This document shows positions 14,559 to 24,032 of a stretch of 30,458 nucleotides of DNA, piece after piece (positions within the stretch are counted from its first letter, which is position 1; each line of letters opens with the position of its first letter). The stretch lies in assembly GCA_002452095.1 (NCBI GenBank), contig DKEG01000021.1, forward strand, positions 1 to 30,458, in the 5' to 3' direction. The notes beneath the pieces are model-generated. The model made no database searches, was not told the origin of the DNA, and was given only the letters and a program-made list of their open reading frames with translations. The stretch is from Bacteroidales bacterium UBA6828. Lineage in GTDB: Bacteria > Bacteroidota > Bacteroidia > Bacteroidales > Paludibacteraceae. Position numbers and translations under genes: made by a program.

Positions 14559-16031
14559 ATGAAAAAGAATTTCTTCTTTTCTTTTGCGGCAGCGTTGCTG
14601 CTATGTGGAATGGGTATGAACGCACAAACCGTTGAATGCCCTGATGCTGCGACTGCTCAAACAGCGGACTACTATTTGAGCAATCCCTATTATTTCCAGT
14701 GTACCGCGTTGAAAGACTCGGTCTTTGAGAACAAAGATGGTAGCAAAGAGAACGTAAAAGCCAATGCCGACGGGCTTATCAAACTGACAGATGACGGCTG
14801 GTCTGATTTCCACTGGTCGGGAACGAGCCGTGCTATCTTTGACAGCATCAATATGAGTGCGGCAGGCGATTATACGTTGATAGTCAATTACAGGAGTAAA
14901 GGTGGCATTGATTTGATTGTCAATGAGGACACCACAAAAACCAATTTAGAAGAAGGTGCCAGCCCTGCAAGAATGAAAATAGCCTTGAAGGAGGGAATGA
15001 ATACCATAAAACTGGGTAAGGGCGGTTGGCTTAGTTTCTACAGCATTCAGTTGGAGAAGATAACCAAAGTGGTTACCACCACTATCACTTTTGACAAACA
15101 AGGCGGCGTGGGCGGCACGGAGAGCGTTGTGGCTACGCAGGGTGAGGCTATGCCTAAGATTACAGTGCCGACCCGCGAGGGATATGTTTTCGAGGGCTAT
15201 TTCAGCGAGATTGAGGGTGGCAGTCAGTACTATGCGATGGACGGCTCGAGTTTCAAGGCATGGGACAGGGAAGAGGAAGCGTTTACGCTCTATGCTCATT
15301 GGAACAACGGCAGTACGGGTGGCGATTGCCCGACTGCGGAACAGGCTACATCCGAAGACTGGTATTTGACTCATATGTACGATGCACGCTGCACGGAACT
15401 GACCAACACATGGGAGAAAGACAACGGCGCATATATCTACACGAATGTGGAAGACGGGAAAGTGAAGATAACGGCAGACGGTCAGTGGATAGATTTCTAC
15501 TGGGCAGACCCGAGTTCGATTGTCTTTGACTCGATTTATGTGAGCGAGGACGGCTACTATGATATGACATGGTTCTTCCGCTGTGATGCGATTGACGGTG
15601 AGGCTACTGCCGGTTCGAAAAACTATGTATATGTCAATGATGAGTTGTTTGGCGATGTAACCGTTTGGATTAGTGATGAAGAAGTGGAACTCGACCAGAC
15701 CAAGGTGGAAGGTATAGAACTCTATGCCGACTTTCCGAACAAGATCAAACTGCAGAAAGGCAACGGTTGGCCTCTGACACGCGGTATCCAACTCTCCCGC
15801 GTGGGTATGGGAATCCGAAACGCACATACCGCGTCGTTCTTTGTGAGCGTAGAGGACGGCGTGATGACATTGAACCGCCTGAGCGGCAACAGCCGGATTG
15901 CCATATATTCGCTTACGGGCGAGCAGGTACTGACGGCTGCTACCAATGAGGCGACCTTTGCCACTACGCTTCCGCAGGGCGTATATATTGTGAATGTGAA
16001 CGGCGAATATGCCAAAGCGGTAGTCCGCTAA
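14559..16031 (+). CDS. T9SS-sorted secreted protein with duplicated beta-rich module and an InlB-type B-repeat
   Basis: A 490-residue protein. Signal peptide 1-22. Module A (about 27-168) and module B (about 257-415) are diverged copies of one unit: CPDAATAQTADYYLSNPYYFQC / CPTAEQATSEDWYLTHMYDARC at the start, DDGWSDFHWSG..AIFDSI / DGQWIDFYWAD..IVFDSI in the middle, NTIKLGKGGW..SIQL / NKIKLQKGNGW..GIQL at the end. Each has two Cys near the start. Between them, 174-248 is a Listeria-Bacteroides (Flg_new/InlB B) repeat (ITFDKQGG..., EGYVFEGYFSE, YAHW). The last ~65 residues are a T9SS type A sorting domain (SRIAIYSLTGEQV, LPQGVYIVNV). The tryptophan-rich modules look like carbohydrate-binding jelly-rolls, but I do not recognise the family. 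Likely a surface glycan-binding protein of the PUL. Confidence 0.8.
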   Translation: MKKNFFFSFAAALLLCGMGMNAQTVECPDAATAQTADYYLSNPYYFQCTALKDSVFENKDGSKENVKANADGLIKLTDDGWSDFHWSGTSRAIFDSINMSAAGDYTLIVNYRSKGGIDLIVNEDTTKTNLEEGASPARMKIALKEGMNTIKLGKGGWLSFYSIQLEKITKVVTTTITFDKQGGVGGTESVVATQGEAMPKITVPTREGYVFEGYFSEIEGGSQYYAMDGSSFKAWDREEEAFTLYAHWNNGSTGGDCPTAEQATSEDWYLTHMYDARCTELTNTWEKDNGAYIYTNVEDGKVKITADGQWIDFYWADPSSIVFDSIYVSEDGYYDMTWFFRCDAIDGEATAGSKNYVYVNDELFGDVTVWISDEEVELDQTKVEGIELYADFPNKIKLQKGNGWPLTRGIQLSRVGMGIRNAHTASFFVSVEDGVMTLNRLSGNSRIAIYSLTGEQVLTAATNEATFATTLPQGVYIVNVNGEYAKAVVR

Positions 16032-16037
16032 ACGGAT

Positions 16038-16077
16038 ACTCCCTGCCTTCTCCCGAGAGAGGGTAGGGAGTCTTTTC
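16038..16077 (+). terminator. terminator-like hairpin after the T9SS binding protein
   Basis: Arms ACTCCCTGCC (16038-16047) and GGTAGGGAGT (16062-16071) pair with one G-U wobble, followed by CTTTTC. No promoter is evident before the next gene, so it may be a partial (attenuating) stop inside the operon. Confidence 0.65.
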
Positions 16078-16106
16078 TATCGGGGCAGGTGGCTTGTTCT
16101 ATCGAG

Positions 16107-16128
16107 AATCACCTACTAATCACCTACT
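16107..16128. repeat. 11-bp tandem repeat, AATCACCTACT x2
   Basis: Two perfect units in the 150-nt gap before the glycosidase gene. Preceded by TGTTCTAT at 16095-16102, which also precedes the 11-bp-spaced units at 2556. The core AATCACCTA is the reverse complement of TAGGTGATT in the array at 27847-27890. Confidence 0.8.
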
Positions 16129-16180
16129 CTTACTATACGGAAGTAAGGGTGTTGTAAACGAATTGTAAAACAAAAGAGAT

Positions 16181-18679
16181 ATGAGATATTGCACTGTTCT
16201 TTTGTCGTTGTTCCTTACCGTCGGTATGCAGGCGGCTGACCTGACACTGGCTGCGGGCGATGTGGAACTGACTTTCACCAAGGTGGCTGAGGGCTACCAA
16301 ACCAACCTGACCTACAACGGCACCGACCTGCCGTTTATCGAGGCAGGCAAACCCGCCTATCTGGAGGTGCAGGGCAAGCCTGTGGCGGGCTATTACTCCA
16401 CGGTGAGCGAAAACCAAGGAACGTTCACGTGTGTGGCAGACCTGAGGTCGGGGCGCGGTTCTCAGTTCCGCGTAACCGATACCTACACTTCGCCCGCCGC
16501 AGGGCAGATTTCGCTCCGGCGCGATGTGCAGGTGGTGAGCAAAAAGAGCGGCGACAACTATTTCCTATCGGCTTTCGGCATAGAGACCACCGACAATAAG
16601 AAGTTCACCGACAACGACTACTTGGTGCCCGGTGTGTTGTACAAGGGCTATTTCGATGCGGCATGCAATACGCCGACGTACTTGCCGCAGGACGGCGATG
16701 TATGGTTTCTGTACAGGGACGACCGTACGCCGCTGCCGTTTGTGATGTCGCGCAGCAAGCAAACCGGTACAACCATCACATTGGCGCATCAGGATTCGGA
16801 GTGCCGTACTGTAGTGGCGGATGCCAACGGGGATTCCTACAACGCCGGTTATCAGTTCGGCGCCTGCGGTCTGTGGCGTGATACCGCCAACCGCGTTACG
16901 TACCAAGAGGTGCTTTACCCCGGTACTACAAAATCGACCAAGTCGGGCAAGGGCAACCGTTTTCACCCTGTGGATACGGGTGTAAAGCACAGTTATTCGG
17001 TTTTTGTGAGCGTGTCTCATACCGACACTTACGGCGAGGCGGCAAAGCAATCATGGAATACGGTGTTTGACCTCTACAATCCGAAGATATACAATGTGGA
17101 TTTGCAGGCTTGTTACCAAGGGCTTATAGAGAGTCTGCTGACCTACTATGTGCCGAGCCGCGCAGACGGCGGTACATACGACAAGCCGGGTTGGCCGTTT
17201 GAGGTGAGCCTGACGGATTTCAAGCCGAAAGGTATTGATTATCAGATGGGTTTTGTGGGTATGCAGGTGTCGTCGGGCTACTACCTGTACCGCTACGGCA
17301 TAGAGAACAAGCAGAGCGACACGCGCCACAAGGGGGAAGCGGTGCTGGATTTCTGGGCGGACGACTGCCTGTCGCCTATCGGTATGCCGAGTACGTGGTA
17401 TGACCCGAACGGGAACGGTGGCAATGGCGGCTGGCGCAACTATGAGAGTATATTGCGTATTATGACAGGCGGTATGGAAGGGCTGCTGAGCGCATGGTGC
17501 TATGGCACGAAGAACGGCGAGAAACACGACAACTGGATTGCTTCGTGCAAGAAATTCGGGGACTGGCTGCTCAGTGTGCAAAACGACAACGGCAGTCTGG
17601 CGTTCAGTTGGAACCGCAACAAGATACAAAACAACCGGCACCCTGTGAAATTGTCAAACGGGCTGACGACCACCTCGGCACTACGCTACCTGGTGGAACT
17701 GTATATCGCCACGGGCGATGAGCGATACAAAGAGGCGGCACTGAAAGCAGGCGATTATTGCTACCTGTTCGTACATAAGAAATACCACTACTGCGCTTGC
17801 GTGGTGGATAATCCGCAGGTGATAGACAGCGAGTCGGGTTATATGGCGATGGTGGGCTTTTTGTCGCTGTACGATTTGACCAAAGACAAGAAATGGCTGG
17901 ACGCAGCGGAGCAGGCGGCAACCTATACGGAGACATGGGTGTATAGTTTCGAGATACCCGTGGAGGACGACCGCACCGAGGACAATCCTATTTTCCCGCG
18001 CGACCGCAGTATCGTGGGGCAGCATTTGATAGCCATAGGACACTCGGCTGCCGACCTGGGTTTTGCATGGACCTCGTTTGCCTACTATCGTCTGTATCTG
18101 CTTACCGGGAATGAGCATTACCTGAAAGCAGCGCGTATGTCGGCGCACAACAGCAAACAGTCGATGAACTGGGACGAGAGTCTCTATCCCGGGCAGCCGA
18201 AGGGCTTGCAGTTGGAGGCCTTCCAAGTGATGATACCGCGCCGTGTAGGCGGTGTGGCTACGACACTCAACTGGAACTATGCCGGACACCTCGACCCGAT
18301 GTTCCGCTTCAAAGACGCTTTCGGCACACCCGATATGGAGGAGGTGGAGAAAATGAGTTGGGAGAAGCGTCAGGAGTTGGCGGCACGCTACTCGCTCTAT
18401 CAGTCGTCGGATTACGGGCAGACGATACTTGCCAACGAAGATGTGCGCACCGATATGGAAGTTGCTTACCCCAATCCTATCGATTCGGGCAGCAGCCTGC
18501 ATATAGAGATGCCCGATGTGGCATATACGCTGAGTATATACACTATGGCAGGCGAGTTAGCCTACCGGTGTGATAAAGAAGGCTGCGCTGATGTGAAGAT
18601 GGGCTTTCCGAGCGGGGTTTACACTATGGTGATACGCCACGACGGGGGTGAAAGTACGCAACGTGTGATTGTCAAATAA
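16181..18679 (+). CDS. T9SS-sorted putative (alpha/alpha)6 glycosidase, family not assigned
   Basis: An 832-residue secreted protein. Signal peptide 1-18. Residues ~20-290 are beta-rich (an N-terminal beta-sandwich). Residues ~310-740 are helical with repeated hairpin pairs typical of a six-hairpin toroid: TTSALRYLVELYIATGDERY, AALKAGDYCYLFV, ESGYMAMVGFLSLYDLTKDKKW, ADLGFAWTSFAYYRLYLLTGNEHY, each followed by a helix of the form A-x-x-x-A. Candidate acidic residues are clustered in WAPE-free loops such as VEDDRTEDNPIF and NWDESLYPG; I cannot name catalytic residues. The final 74 residues (from MEVAYPNP) are a T9SS type A sorting domain. It lies just before susC (14-nt gap). Probably a PUL exo- or endo-glycosidase, or a lyase; GH154 or another uronic-acid-active toroid family is one idea to test. 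Confidence 0.75.
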   Translation: MRYCTVLLSLFLTVGMQAADLTLAAGDVELTFTKVAEGYQTNLTYNGTDLPFIEAGKPAYLEVQGKPVAGYYSTVSENQGTFTCVADLRSGRGSQFRVTDTYTSPAAGQISLRRDVQVVSKKSGDNYFLSAFGIETTDNKKFTDNDYLVPGVLYKGYFDAACNTPTYLPQDGDVWFLYRDDRTPLPFVMSRSKQTGTTITLAHQDSECRTVVADANGDSYNAGYQFGACGLWRDTANRVTYQEVLYPGTTKSTKSGKGNRFHPVDTGVKHSYSVFVSVSHTDTYGEAAKQSWNTVFDLYNPKIYNVDLQACYQGLIESLLTYYVPSRADGGTYDKPGWPFEVSLTDFKPKGIDYQMGFVGMQVSSGYYLYRYGIENKQSDTRHKGEAVLDFWADDCLSPIGMPSTWYDPNGNGGNGGWRNYESILRIMTGGMEGLLSAWCYGTKNGEKHDNWIASCKKFGDWLLSVQNDNGSLAFSWNRNKIQNNRHPVKLSNGLTTTSALRYLVELYIATGDERYKEAALKAGDYCYLFVHKKYHYCACVVDNPQVIDSESGYMAMVGFLSLYDLTKDKKWLDAAEQAATYTETWVYSFEIPVEDDRTEDNPIFPRDRSIVGQHLIAIGHSAADLGFAWTSFAYYRLYLLTGNEHYLKAARMSAHNSKQSMNWDESLYPGQPKGLQLEAFQVMIPRRVGGVATTLNWNYAGHLDPMFRFKDAFGTPDMEEVEKMSWEKRQELAARYSLYQSSDYGQTILANEDVRTDMEVAYPNPIDSGSSLHIEMPDVAYTLSIYTMAGELAYRCDKEGCADVKMGFPSGVYTMVIRHDGGESTQRVIVK

Positions 18680-18693
18680 TCAAAACTAATACT

Positions 18694-21600
18694 ATGAAAC
18701 AACTGAAAAAGATAACCGCACTGCTTTTTGCGTGGTGTCTGTCGTGTGCTGCCGTGCTGGCACAAGAGGTGCGCGGTACGGTGGTGGACAGCGAGGGCGA
18801 ACCGCTGATAGGCGTGAGTGTGGTTGAGAAAGGTACGTCCAACGGTACGATTACCGACTTGGACGGCACATTTGTGCTGCATCTGCAGTCCACCGACACC
18901 AAGAAAGCCAAGTTGCATTTTTCGTATGTGGGCTATCAGTCCCGCGAATTGCCGGCAGACAGCCGTGAGTTGACACGTGTACAGTTGACGGCAGACAACC
19001 AACTGCTGGACGAGGTGGTGGTAGTAGGCTACGGTCAGAAACGCAAGGGCGGTATAGCATCGGCGGTAACAACGGTGCAAGCCGAAGATATTGCCCGCTC
19101 CACCAGTACCACCACTTCCGGTGCGCTGGTGGGCAAAATGGCCGGCATCACCTCGCGCCAGAGCAGTGGTGTGCCCGGTGCTGCAGCCAGCATACAAGTA
19201 CGTAACCTGGGTACACCGCTGTATGTCATTGACGGCGTGATAAAAGACGAGGACGCATTCAACAACCTTGACATCAGCGATATAGACAATATCTCGGTGC
19301 TGAAAGACGGTGCTGCGGCTATCTATGGTGTGAAAGCGGCGAACGGTGTCGTACTTGTTACCACCAAGAAAGGCAAGGTCAACCAGAAGATGGAGGTGAA
19401 CTTCAATGCCTATATGGGCTGGCAGCAATGGACGGAATATCCGGAGTTGCTCTCGGCTTATGACTGGGTGTATGCCAACTATATGCGCGATGTGAACAGC
19501 GGTACATTGGCTGTTACCACGGAGCAGGCGCGTGCCGAGTTGGAGAAATGGAAGACAGGTTATTACAACCCCGAGACTGGCGAGGACTATCGCGGCTACG
19601 ACTGGTACCACAACTATGTGCGTTCCGCCGCTCCGCAGTACTACGCCAACGCCAACCTGTCGGGCGGCACGGAGAAGATGACATACTATGCCTCGTTGAG
19701 CCACGTGGGACAGGAGGCGGTGTTTAAGGATTACAGTTTTGACCGCACCAACCTGCAGACCAATGTGGATGTGAATATCACCGACCATCTCAAGTTCGGT
19801 ACCCGGATCTCCGGTAAGATAGACAATACCATCAATCCCGGTCTGCCCGGAAACGACGACTACGCTGCCCGCAAAATGTCGGTGATCGGAATGCTGCCTA
19901 TCTATCGCCCGTATGCCAATGATAACGAGCAGTATATCAACTATATCGCCGGCTATGACGGTGCACACAACCCCGCTTCGTACACCATAGACAATGCGGG
20001 TGAGTATCACAAACGCAACACATCTTTCCAGACCAATTTCACACTGGACTGGCAGATACCGCTGCAAGGCTTGTCGGCACGGGCAATGTTCTCGTATTAC
20101 TACAACGGGCAGGATATCAACAATCTGGAAAAGGAATGGAAAGAATACACGTACGACCCTGTAAACAAAACCTACCAAGTGGCGTATGACAAGACCGATA
20201 CATGGATGGAGCGCACCCGCGCCAAAACGAATGATATCACGGGGCAGGCACTCGTAAGTTATGACAACACATTCTCCGGACACCATGTGTCGGCTACCGT
20301 AGGTTTCGAGTTCTACAAACGTATGTACAACTCGCTCTACAATGCGCAGAACCCGGTTGAAAATCCATATATTGACCTGATTACCACCAGCAAAAACAAT
20401 ACAGTTGAGGAGCAGACCTACACACAGACTACTGCGAGCGGTATCTTCCGCGCAGGCTATGACTACCGTGGACGCTACATCATCGATTTTGCCGGCAGGT
20501 ATGATGGCAGTTGGAAATTCGCCAAAGGCAAACGCTGGGGTTTCTTCCCCTCGGTGAGCGGCGCATGGCGTATGTCGGAGGAGACATGGTGGCAAGACGG
20601 AAGCATCAATGACTATTGGAGCAATTTCAAGATACGTGCTTCTTATGGTCAGTTGGGTGATGACAACGTCGGTTCGCTCTATCCGGACTTTGCGTATCTG
20701 GACGGATATACCTATAATTCGGGTAGTTATTTCACTACCTCCGACCCGCTTTTGGGTAACACCAACAGTGCTCTCATCGGCACTATTTACAAGGGTACGC
20801 CCAACACCCAAATCTCGTGGATGACCACCTCGTTGACCGATGTGGGTATTGACCTCGGCTTTTTCAACAACCGTCTGACCGCGGAGTTTGATTTCTTCTT
20901 GCGTACACGAGACGGTATCGCAGCGCAACCCGACAACCTTGTATTCCCACAAGAGTCGGGTCTCGTACCATTGGCAGAAAACCTCAACTCAGACAAACAT
21001 ATCGGTGGGGACGGTTTCATCAAATGGCAGGACAAAGCAGGCGATTTCAAGTATTACATCGGGGGCAACCTGACTATTTCGCGTCAGAAAAACGGTATCC
21101 GTGCAGGCGAGAAATTCGGCAATGCATGGGACAAGTACCGCAACAGCAAGTCCGACCGCTGGTCGAATGTGGAGAACAACCAGGTCTGGCAATGGGAGAC
21201 CATCGGCGTATTCCAAACACAAGAGGAGATAGATAACTATCCCGTTATCATCGACGGTGCCAACAATACCACCCTCCAACCGGGCGACCTGATCTTCAAA
21301 GATGTGAACGGCGACGGCGTAATCGATGAATACGACAAACGCCCGCTCGGCTACTCGTCTGTTATGTATGCATGGTCTGATGCAACCGGTATCCGGCAGC
21401 CGATACTGAGTTTCGGTATCAACTTCGGATTCGAGTGGAAAGGCATTGACTTTGCCGTGGATTTCGCAGGGGCTTCGATGAATACATACGTGCCGGACTG
21501 GTATATGAAGTGGGCTTGCAGCCGCGAGATGGCGGGCTATGCCTCTACCACACTTGACAGTTGGCACCACGAGGACATCCTCGACCCCACTTCGCCGTGG

Positions 21601-21900
21601 GTAGCGGGTAAGTTCCCCGCCGTGAGTGCCAAACACCCGTCCGCACGCGGCGAAAACGATTTCTATACACGTGATGTGAACTATATCCGTTTGCGCAACC
21701 TCGTGCTCGGCTATACGTTCCCCAAACGCTGGACGGAGAAAGCCAAGATACAGAAGGCGAGAATCTATTTCGAGGGTACCAACCTGTTCTGCTTCGACTC
21801 GCTCGAGGACTACGGCGTTGACCCCGAGATTGCTTATGCCAATGGTATTGACTACCCGCAGAGCCGCGTCTTCACTATCGGTTTCAACCTTGGATTCTAA
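18694..21900 (+). CDS. susC: SusC/RagA-type TonB-dependent outer-membrane transporter
   Basis: A 1068-residue outer-membrane importer for oligosaccharides, working with the SusD protein encoded next. Signal peptide 1-23. A carboxypeptidase-like regulatory domain is at about 26-100 (VRGTVVDSEGEPLIGVSVVEKGTSNGT, DLDGTF). The SusC signature LDEVVVVGYGQKRKGG (about 104-119) leads into the plug domain (LVGKMAGITSRQ, TPLYVIDGV, ISVLKDGAAAIYGVKAANGVVLVTTKKG). The rest is a 22-strand-type barrel ending in FTIGFNLGF with a terminal Phe. It begins 14 nt after the glycosidase gene and is followed 29 nt later by the SusD gene, so all are co-transcribed. The symbol denotes the family; the substrate is not starch-specific by any visible evidence. 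Confidence 0.97.
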   Translation: MKQLKKITALLFAWCLSCAAVLAQEVRGTVVDSEGEPLIGVSVVEKGTSNGTITDLDGTFVLHLQSTDTKKAKLHFSYVGYQSRELPADSRELTRVQLTADNQLLDEVVVVGYGQKRKGGIASAVTTVQAEDIARSTSTTTSGALVGKMAGITSRQSSGVPGAAASIQVRNLGTPLYVIDGVIKDEDAFNNLDISDIDNISVLKDGAAAIYGVKAANGVVLVTTKKGKVNQKMEVNFNAYMGWQQWTEYPELLSAYDWVYANYMRDVNSGTLAVTTEQARAELEKWKTGYYNPETGEDYRGYDWYHNYVRSAAPQYYANANLSGGTEKMTYYASLSHVGQEAVFKDYSFDRTNLQTNVDVNITDHLKFGTRISGKIDNTINPGLPGNDDYAARKMSVIGMLPIYRPYANDNEQYINYIAGYDGAHNPASYTIDNAGEYHKRNTSFQTNFTLDWQIPLQGLSARAMFSYYYNGQDINNLEKEWKEYTYDPVNKTYQVAYDKTDTWMERTRAKTNDITGQALVSYDNTFSGHHVSATVGFEFYKRMYNSLYNAQNPVENPYIDLITTSKNNTVEEQTYTQTTASGIFRAGYDYRGRYIIDFAGRYDGSWKFAKGKRWGFFPSVSGAWRMSEETWWQDGSINDYWSNFKIRASYGQLGDDNVGSLYPDFAYLDGYTYNSGSYFTTSDPLLGNTNSALIGTIYKGTPNTQISWMTTSLTDVGIDLGFFNNRLTAEFDFFLRTRDGIAAQPDNLVFPQESGLVPLAENLNSDKHIGGDGFIKWQDKAGDFKYYIGGNLTISRQKNGIRAGEKFGNAWDKYRNSKSDRWSNVENNQVWQWETIGVFQTQEEIDNYPVIIDGANNTTLQPGDLIFKDVNGDGVIDEYDKRPLGYSSVMYAWSDATGIRQPILSFGINFGFEWKGIDFAVDFAGASMNTYVPDWYMKWACSREMAGYASTTLDSWHHEDILDPTSPWVAGKFPAVSAKHPSARGENDFYTRDVNYIRLRNLVLGYTFPKRWTEKAKIQKARIYFEGTNLFCFDSLEDYGVDPEIAYANGIDYPQSRVFTIGFNLGF

Positions 21901-21929
21901 TCAATGCACAATAGAAAAAGACTACAACA

Positions 21930-23852
21930 ATGAAAGCAAGATATATCATCCTCTCGGCTTTTGCGGTGGCACTTGCGGCTTGCGACAACTGGCTCTCGCC
22001 CTCTGACTCCACCTCGCTGAGCGAGCAGCAGACCTATTCGTCGGTGGCTACAATCAATAGTGTGTCCGCCAACCTCTACAGCCGTCTGCGCTATGAGCAG
22101 TCGTTTACGCAGGACAACGAGACCTATGACCTATGTTCGTGGGACGAGGCTATCAATAACTCCGCCTATTGGGCAAACATCGGCAACAAGAATGCAGACT
22201 ATCGTCAGTACTACGACTATACCCTCGTTCGCGATCTGAACAAACATATCCGTTGTCTGCAAACCTCTGTCGGGGAAAATGTCTCCGCCGACCACCAACG
22301 CTATTTCCTTGCCGAGGCGCGTTATATGCGTGCCTACACCTATTTCGTGCTGGTTTCGCGTATGGGCGGTGTGCCGCTGCTCACCGAGGTACAGGAATAT
22401 ACCACCGATACCAAATCGCTTGCCAAACCGCGTAACAAAGAGTACGAAATCTATGATTTCATTCTTGGCGAACTCGATGCTATTGCCACTGACCTGAACC
22501 TTGCTGCCGCAGGCACCACCACGCGTGCCACGATGGGTAGTGCATTGGCACTCAAGTGCCGTGCCGCCCTCTATGCGGGTACTATTGCTTACAACTATGA
22601 CAAGAGTGTTGCCAAAGGTCTCGTACTCACCGGTTTGGAAACGGGTATCCCCCGCGAGAAAGCCGACGGCTATCTCAAGCAGTGTGTTGATGCCTGGCAG
22701 TCGCTCAAATCTATGGGTGTTTATTCACTGGCATCCGATTATGGCGATTTATTCCAAGCGAAGAACAACTCCGAGGTTATCTTCGAGATTGCCTACGATG
22801 GTACCAACTTTACCAACAATTTCACTTTCTGGACGGTCCCGCGCAGCCTGCGTCCCGATACCAAGAGCGGCAGTTGTGTCAATCCTGTTGCCAACCTGCT
22901 TGACTGCTATGAGATGGCGGCTACCCATACCTGCGAGCCGTTCAACCCCTACAATGGGGGGAACAAAGCCGAGACTCTTACGGGCGTAACCTCTTCCAAC
23001 AACTCGTATCGTCTCTTTGACAGCCCAGAGGAGTTCTTTGCCGGTCGCGACCCGCGCCTTGCCGCTACGGTCATCTATCCGGGGACTTCTTTCCGCGGTG
23101 CGGCAGTCGATCTGCGTGCGGGGCTGGCTATACCCAACGGCAGCGGTTGGACATTCAAGATGGCACCTACTATGGAGGATGTGGACAACTCCACAACGCT
23201 CAATTACTATGATAATCAACCTATCACGGGTGCAGAAGGTCCGCATATAACGAGCAACTATGTCAGTCATTCGGGCTTGCTCCTGCGCAAGTATGTGGAC
23301 GAGACAAGCGGTTCGGAGAGCAACGGGAGCAGCAAAGTTCCTTACATTGTCTTCCGCTATGGCGAGGTGCTTCTCAACGCTGCCGAGGCGGCTTACTACC
23401 TCAACGAGGATGGTATCGCCGAGTACAACGGTCTCAATATGGCGGAGACAGCCCTTGCTTTGGTCAATGAGGTTCGTCATCGTGCAGGGGGCGATGCATT
23501 CTGCCTTACGGCTTCCGAGTTGGACCTCGACCGTATCAAGAACGAGCGCCGTGTAGAACTCGCCTTCGAAGACCATCGCTACAACGACCTCAAACGCTGG
23601 CGTACTGCCGACGAGGTATGGGAGTACAACACATCCAACGAGCAGGCAATGACCTACGGTCTGTGGCCATACCGCGTCTATGCGCCGGGCGACGAGCGCA
23701 ACGGCAAATGGCTTTTCCGCCGTGTGCTACTCGAACATCGCGGTGCCCTCGGTATTGCCAATGACCCGATTAAGTTTGACAATACCATGTACTATGCCAC
23801 CTATCCGAAAGACGACGGCAACCCGTACATCGTTACCAACCCCAACCACTAA
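21930..23852 (+). CDS. susD: SusD/RagB-type surface glycan-binding lipoprotein
   Basis: A 640-residue lipoprotein that caps the SusC pore. Lipobox VALAAC with Cys18 and a following acidic residue (CDNW), matching outer-surface lipoproteins. The N-terminal SusD-like domain with TPR helices (EARYMRAYTYFVLVSRMGGVPLL, about 128-150; AKPRNKEYEIYDFILGELDAI, about 165-185) and the C-terminal RagB/SusD signature (VPYIVFRYGEVLLNAAEAAYYLNE; NERRVELAFEDHRYNDLKRW, about 537-556) are all present. It pairs with the upstream SusC in a standard PUL arrangement. Confidence 0.97.
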   Translation: MKARYIILSAFAVALAACDNWLSPSDSTSLSEQQTYSSVATINSVSANLYSRLRYEQSFTQDNETYDLCSWDEAINNSAYWANIGNKNADYRQYYDYTLVRDLNKHIRCLQTSVGENVSADHQRYFLAEARYMRAYTYFVLVSRMGGVPLLTEVQEYTTDTKSLAKPRNKEYEIYDFILGELDAIATDLNLAAAGTTTRATMGSALALKCRAALYAGTIAYNYDKSVAKGLVLTGLETGIPREKADGYLKQCVDAWQSLKSMGVYSLASDYGDLFQAKNNSEVIFEIAYDGTNFTNNFTFWTVPRSLRPDTKSGSCVNPVANLLDCYEMAATHTCEPFNPYNGGNKAETLTGVTSSNNSYRLFDSPEEFFAGRDPRLAATVIYPGTSFRGAAVDLRAGLAIPNGSGWTFKMAPTMEDVDNSTTLNYYDNQPITGAEGPHITSNYVSHSGLLLRKYVDETSGSESNGSSKVPYIVFRYGEVLLNAAEAAYYLNEDGIAEYNGLNMAETALALVNEVRHRAGGDAFCLTASELDLDRIKNERRVELAFEDHRYNDLKRWRTADEVWEYNTSNEQAMTYGLWPYRVYAPGDERNGKWLFRRVLLEHRGALGIANDPIKFDNTMYYATYPKDDGNPYIVTNPNH

Positions 23853-23895
23853 CAAGATAGGACAATGTGGAGATGTGAAAACAAAGCAAACAGGC

Positions 23896-23914
23896 GCGGG
23901 ATATGTTGTCCCGC
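23896..23914 (+). other. small GC hairpin after the SusD gene
   Basis: Arms GCGGGA (23896-23901) and TCCCGC (23909-23914) with a 7-nt loop, not followed by a T-run. It may stabilise the susCD mRNA end or mark processing between SusD and the DUF3823 gene. Confidence 0.4.
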
Positions 23915-23943
23915 AAGAAAGGTTTTGCCGGTTTTGTTTATTA

Positions 23944-24018
23944 ATGGTTAATGCGTGGTGAATTATATGTTCCATAGAAAATAATTAACGTCTAATTACA
24001 CGATAATTAACGTTCTTA
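23944..24018 (+). repeat. leader element copy 1 (before DUF3823 gene), with paired AATTAACGT sites
   Basis: Shares ATGGTTAA (23944-23951) and then about 58 nt (23961-24018: AATTATATGTTCC, TAATTAACGTCTAATTA, ACGATAATTAACGTTCTTA) with copy 2 at 24817-24880. It contains AATTAACGT at 23983-23991 and 24005-24013, 22 bp start to start. It ends 14 nt before the ATG at 24033. Confidence 0.85.
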
Positions 24019-24032
24019 TAAATCTTACAACA

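Noticed and set aside
18619..20952. A 777-codon open frame antisense to susC
   Set aside because: It lacks any domain, signal or start context and is wholly explained by the codon bias of susC on the other strand; susC itself has every family motif.
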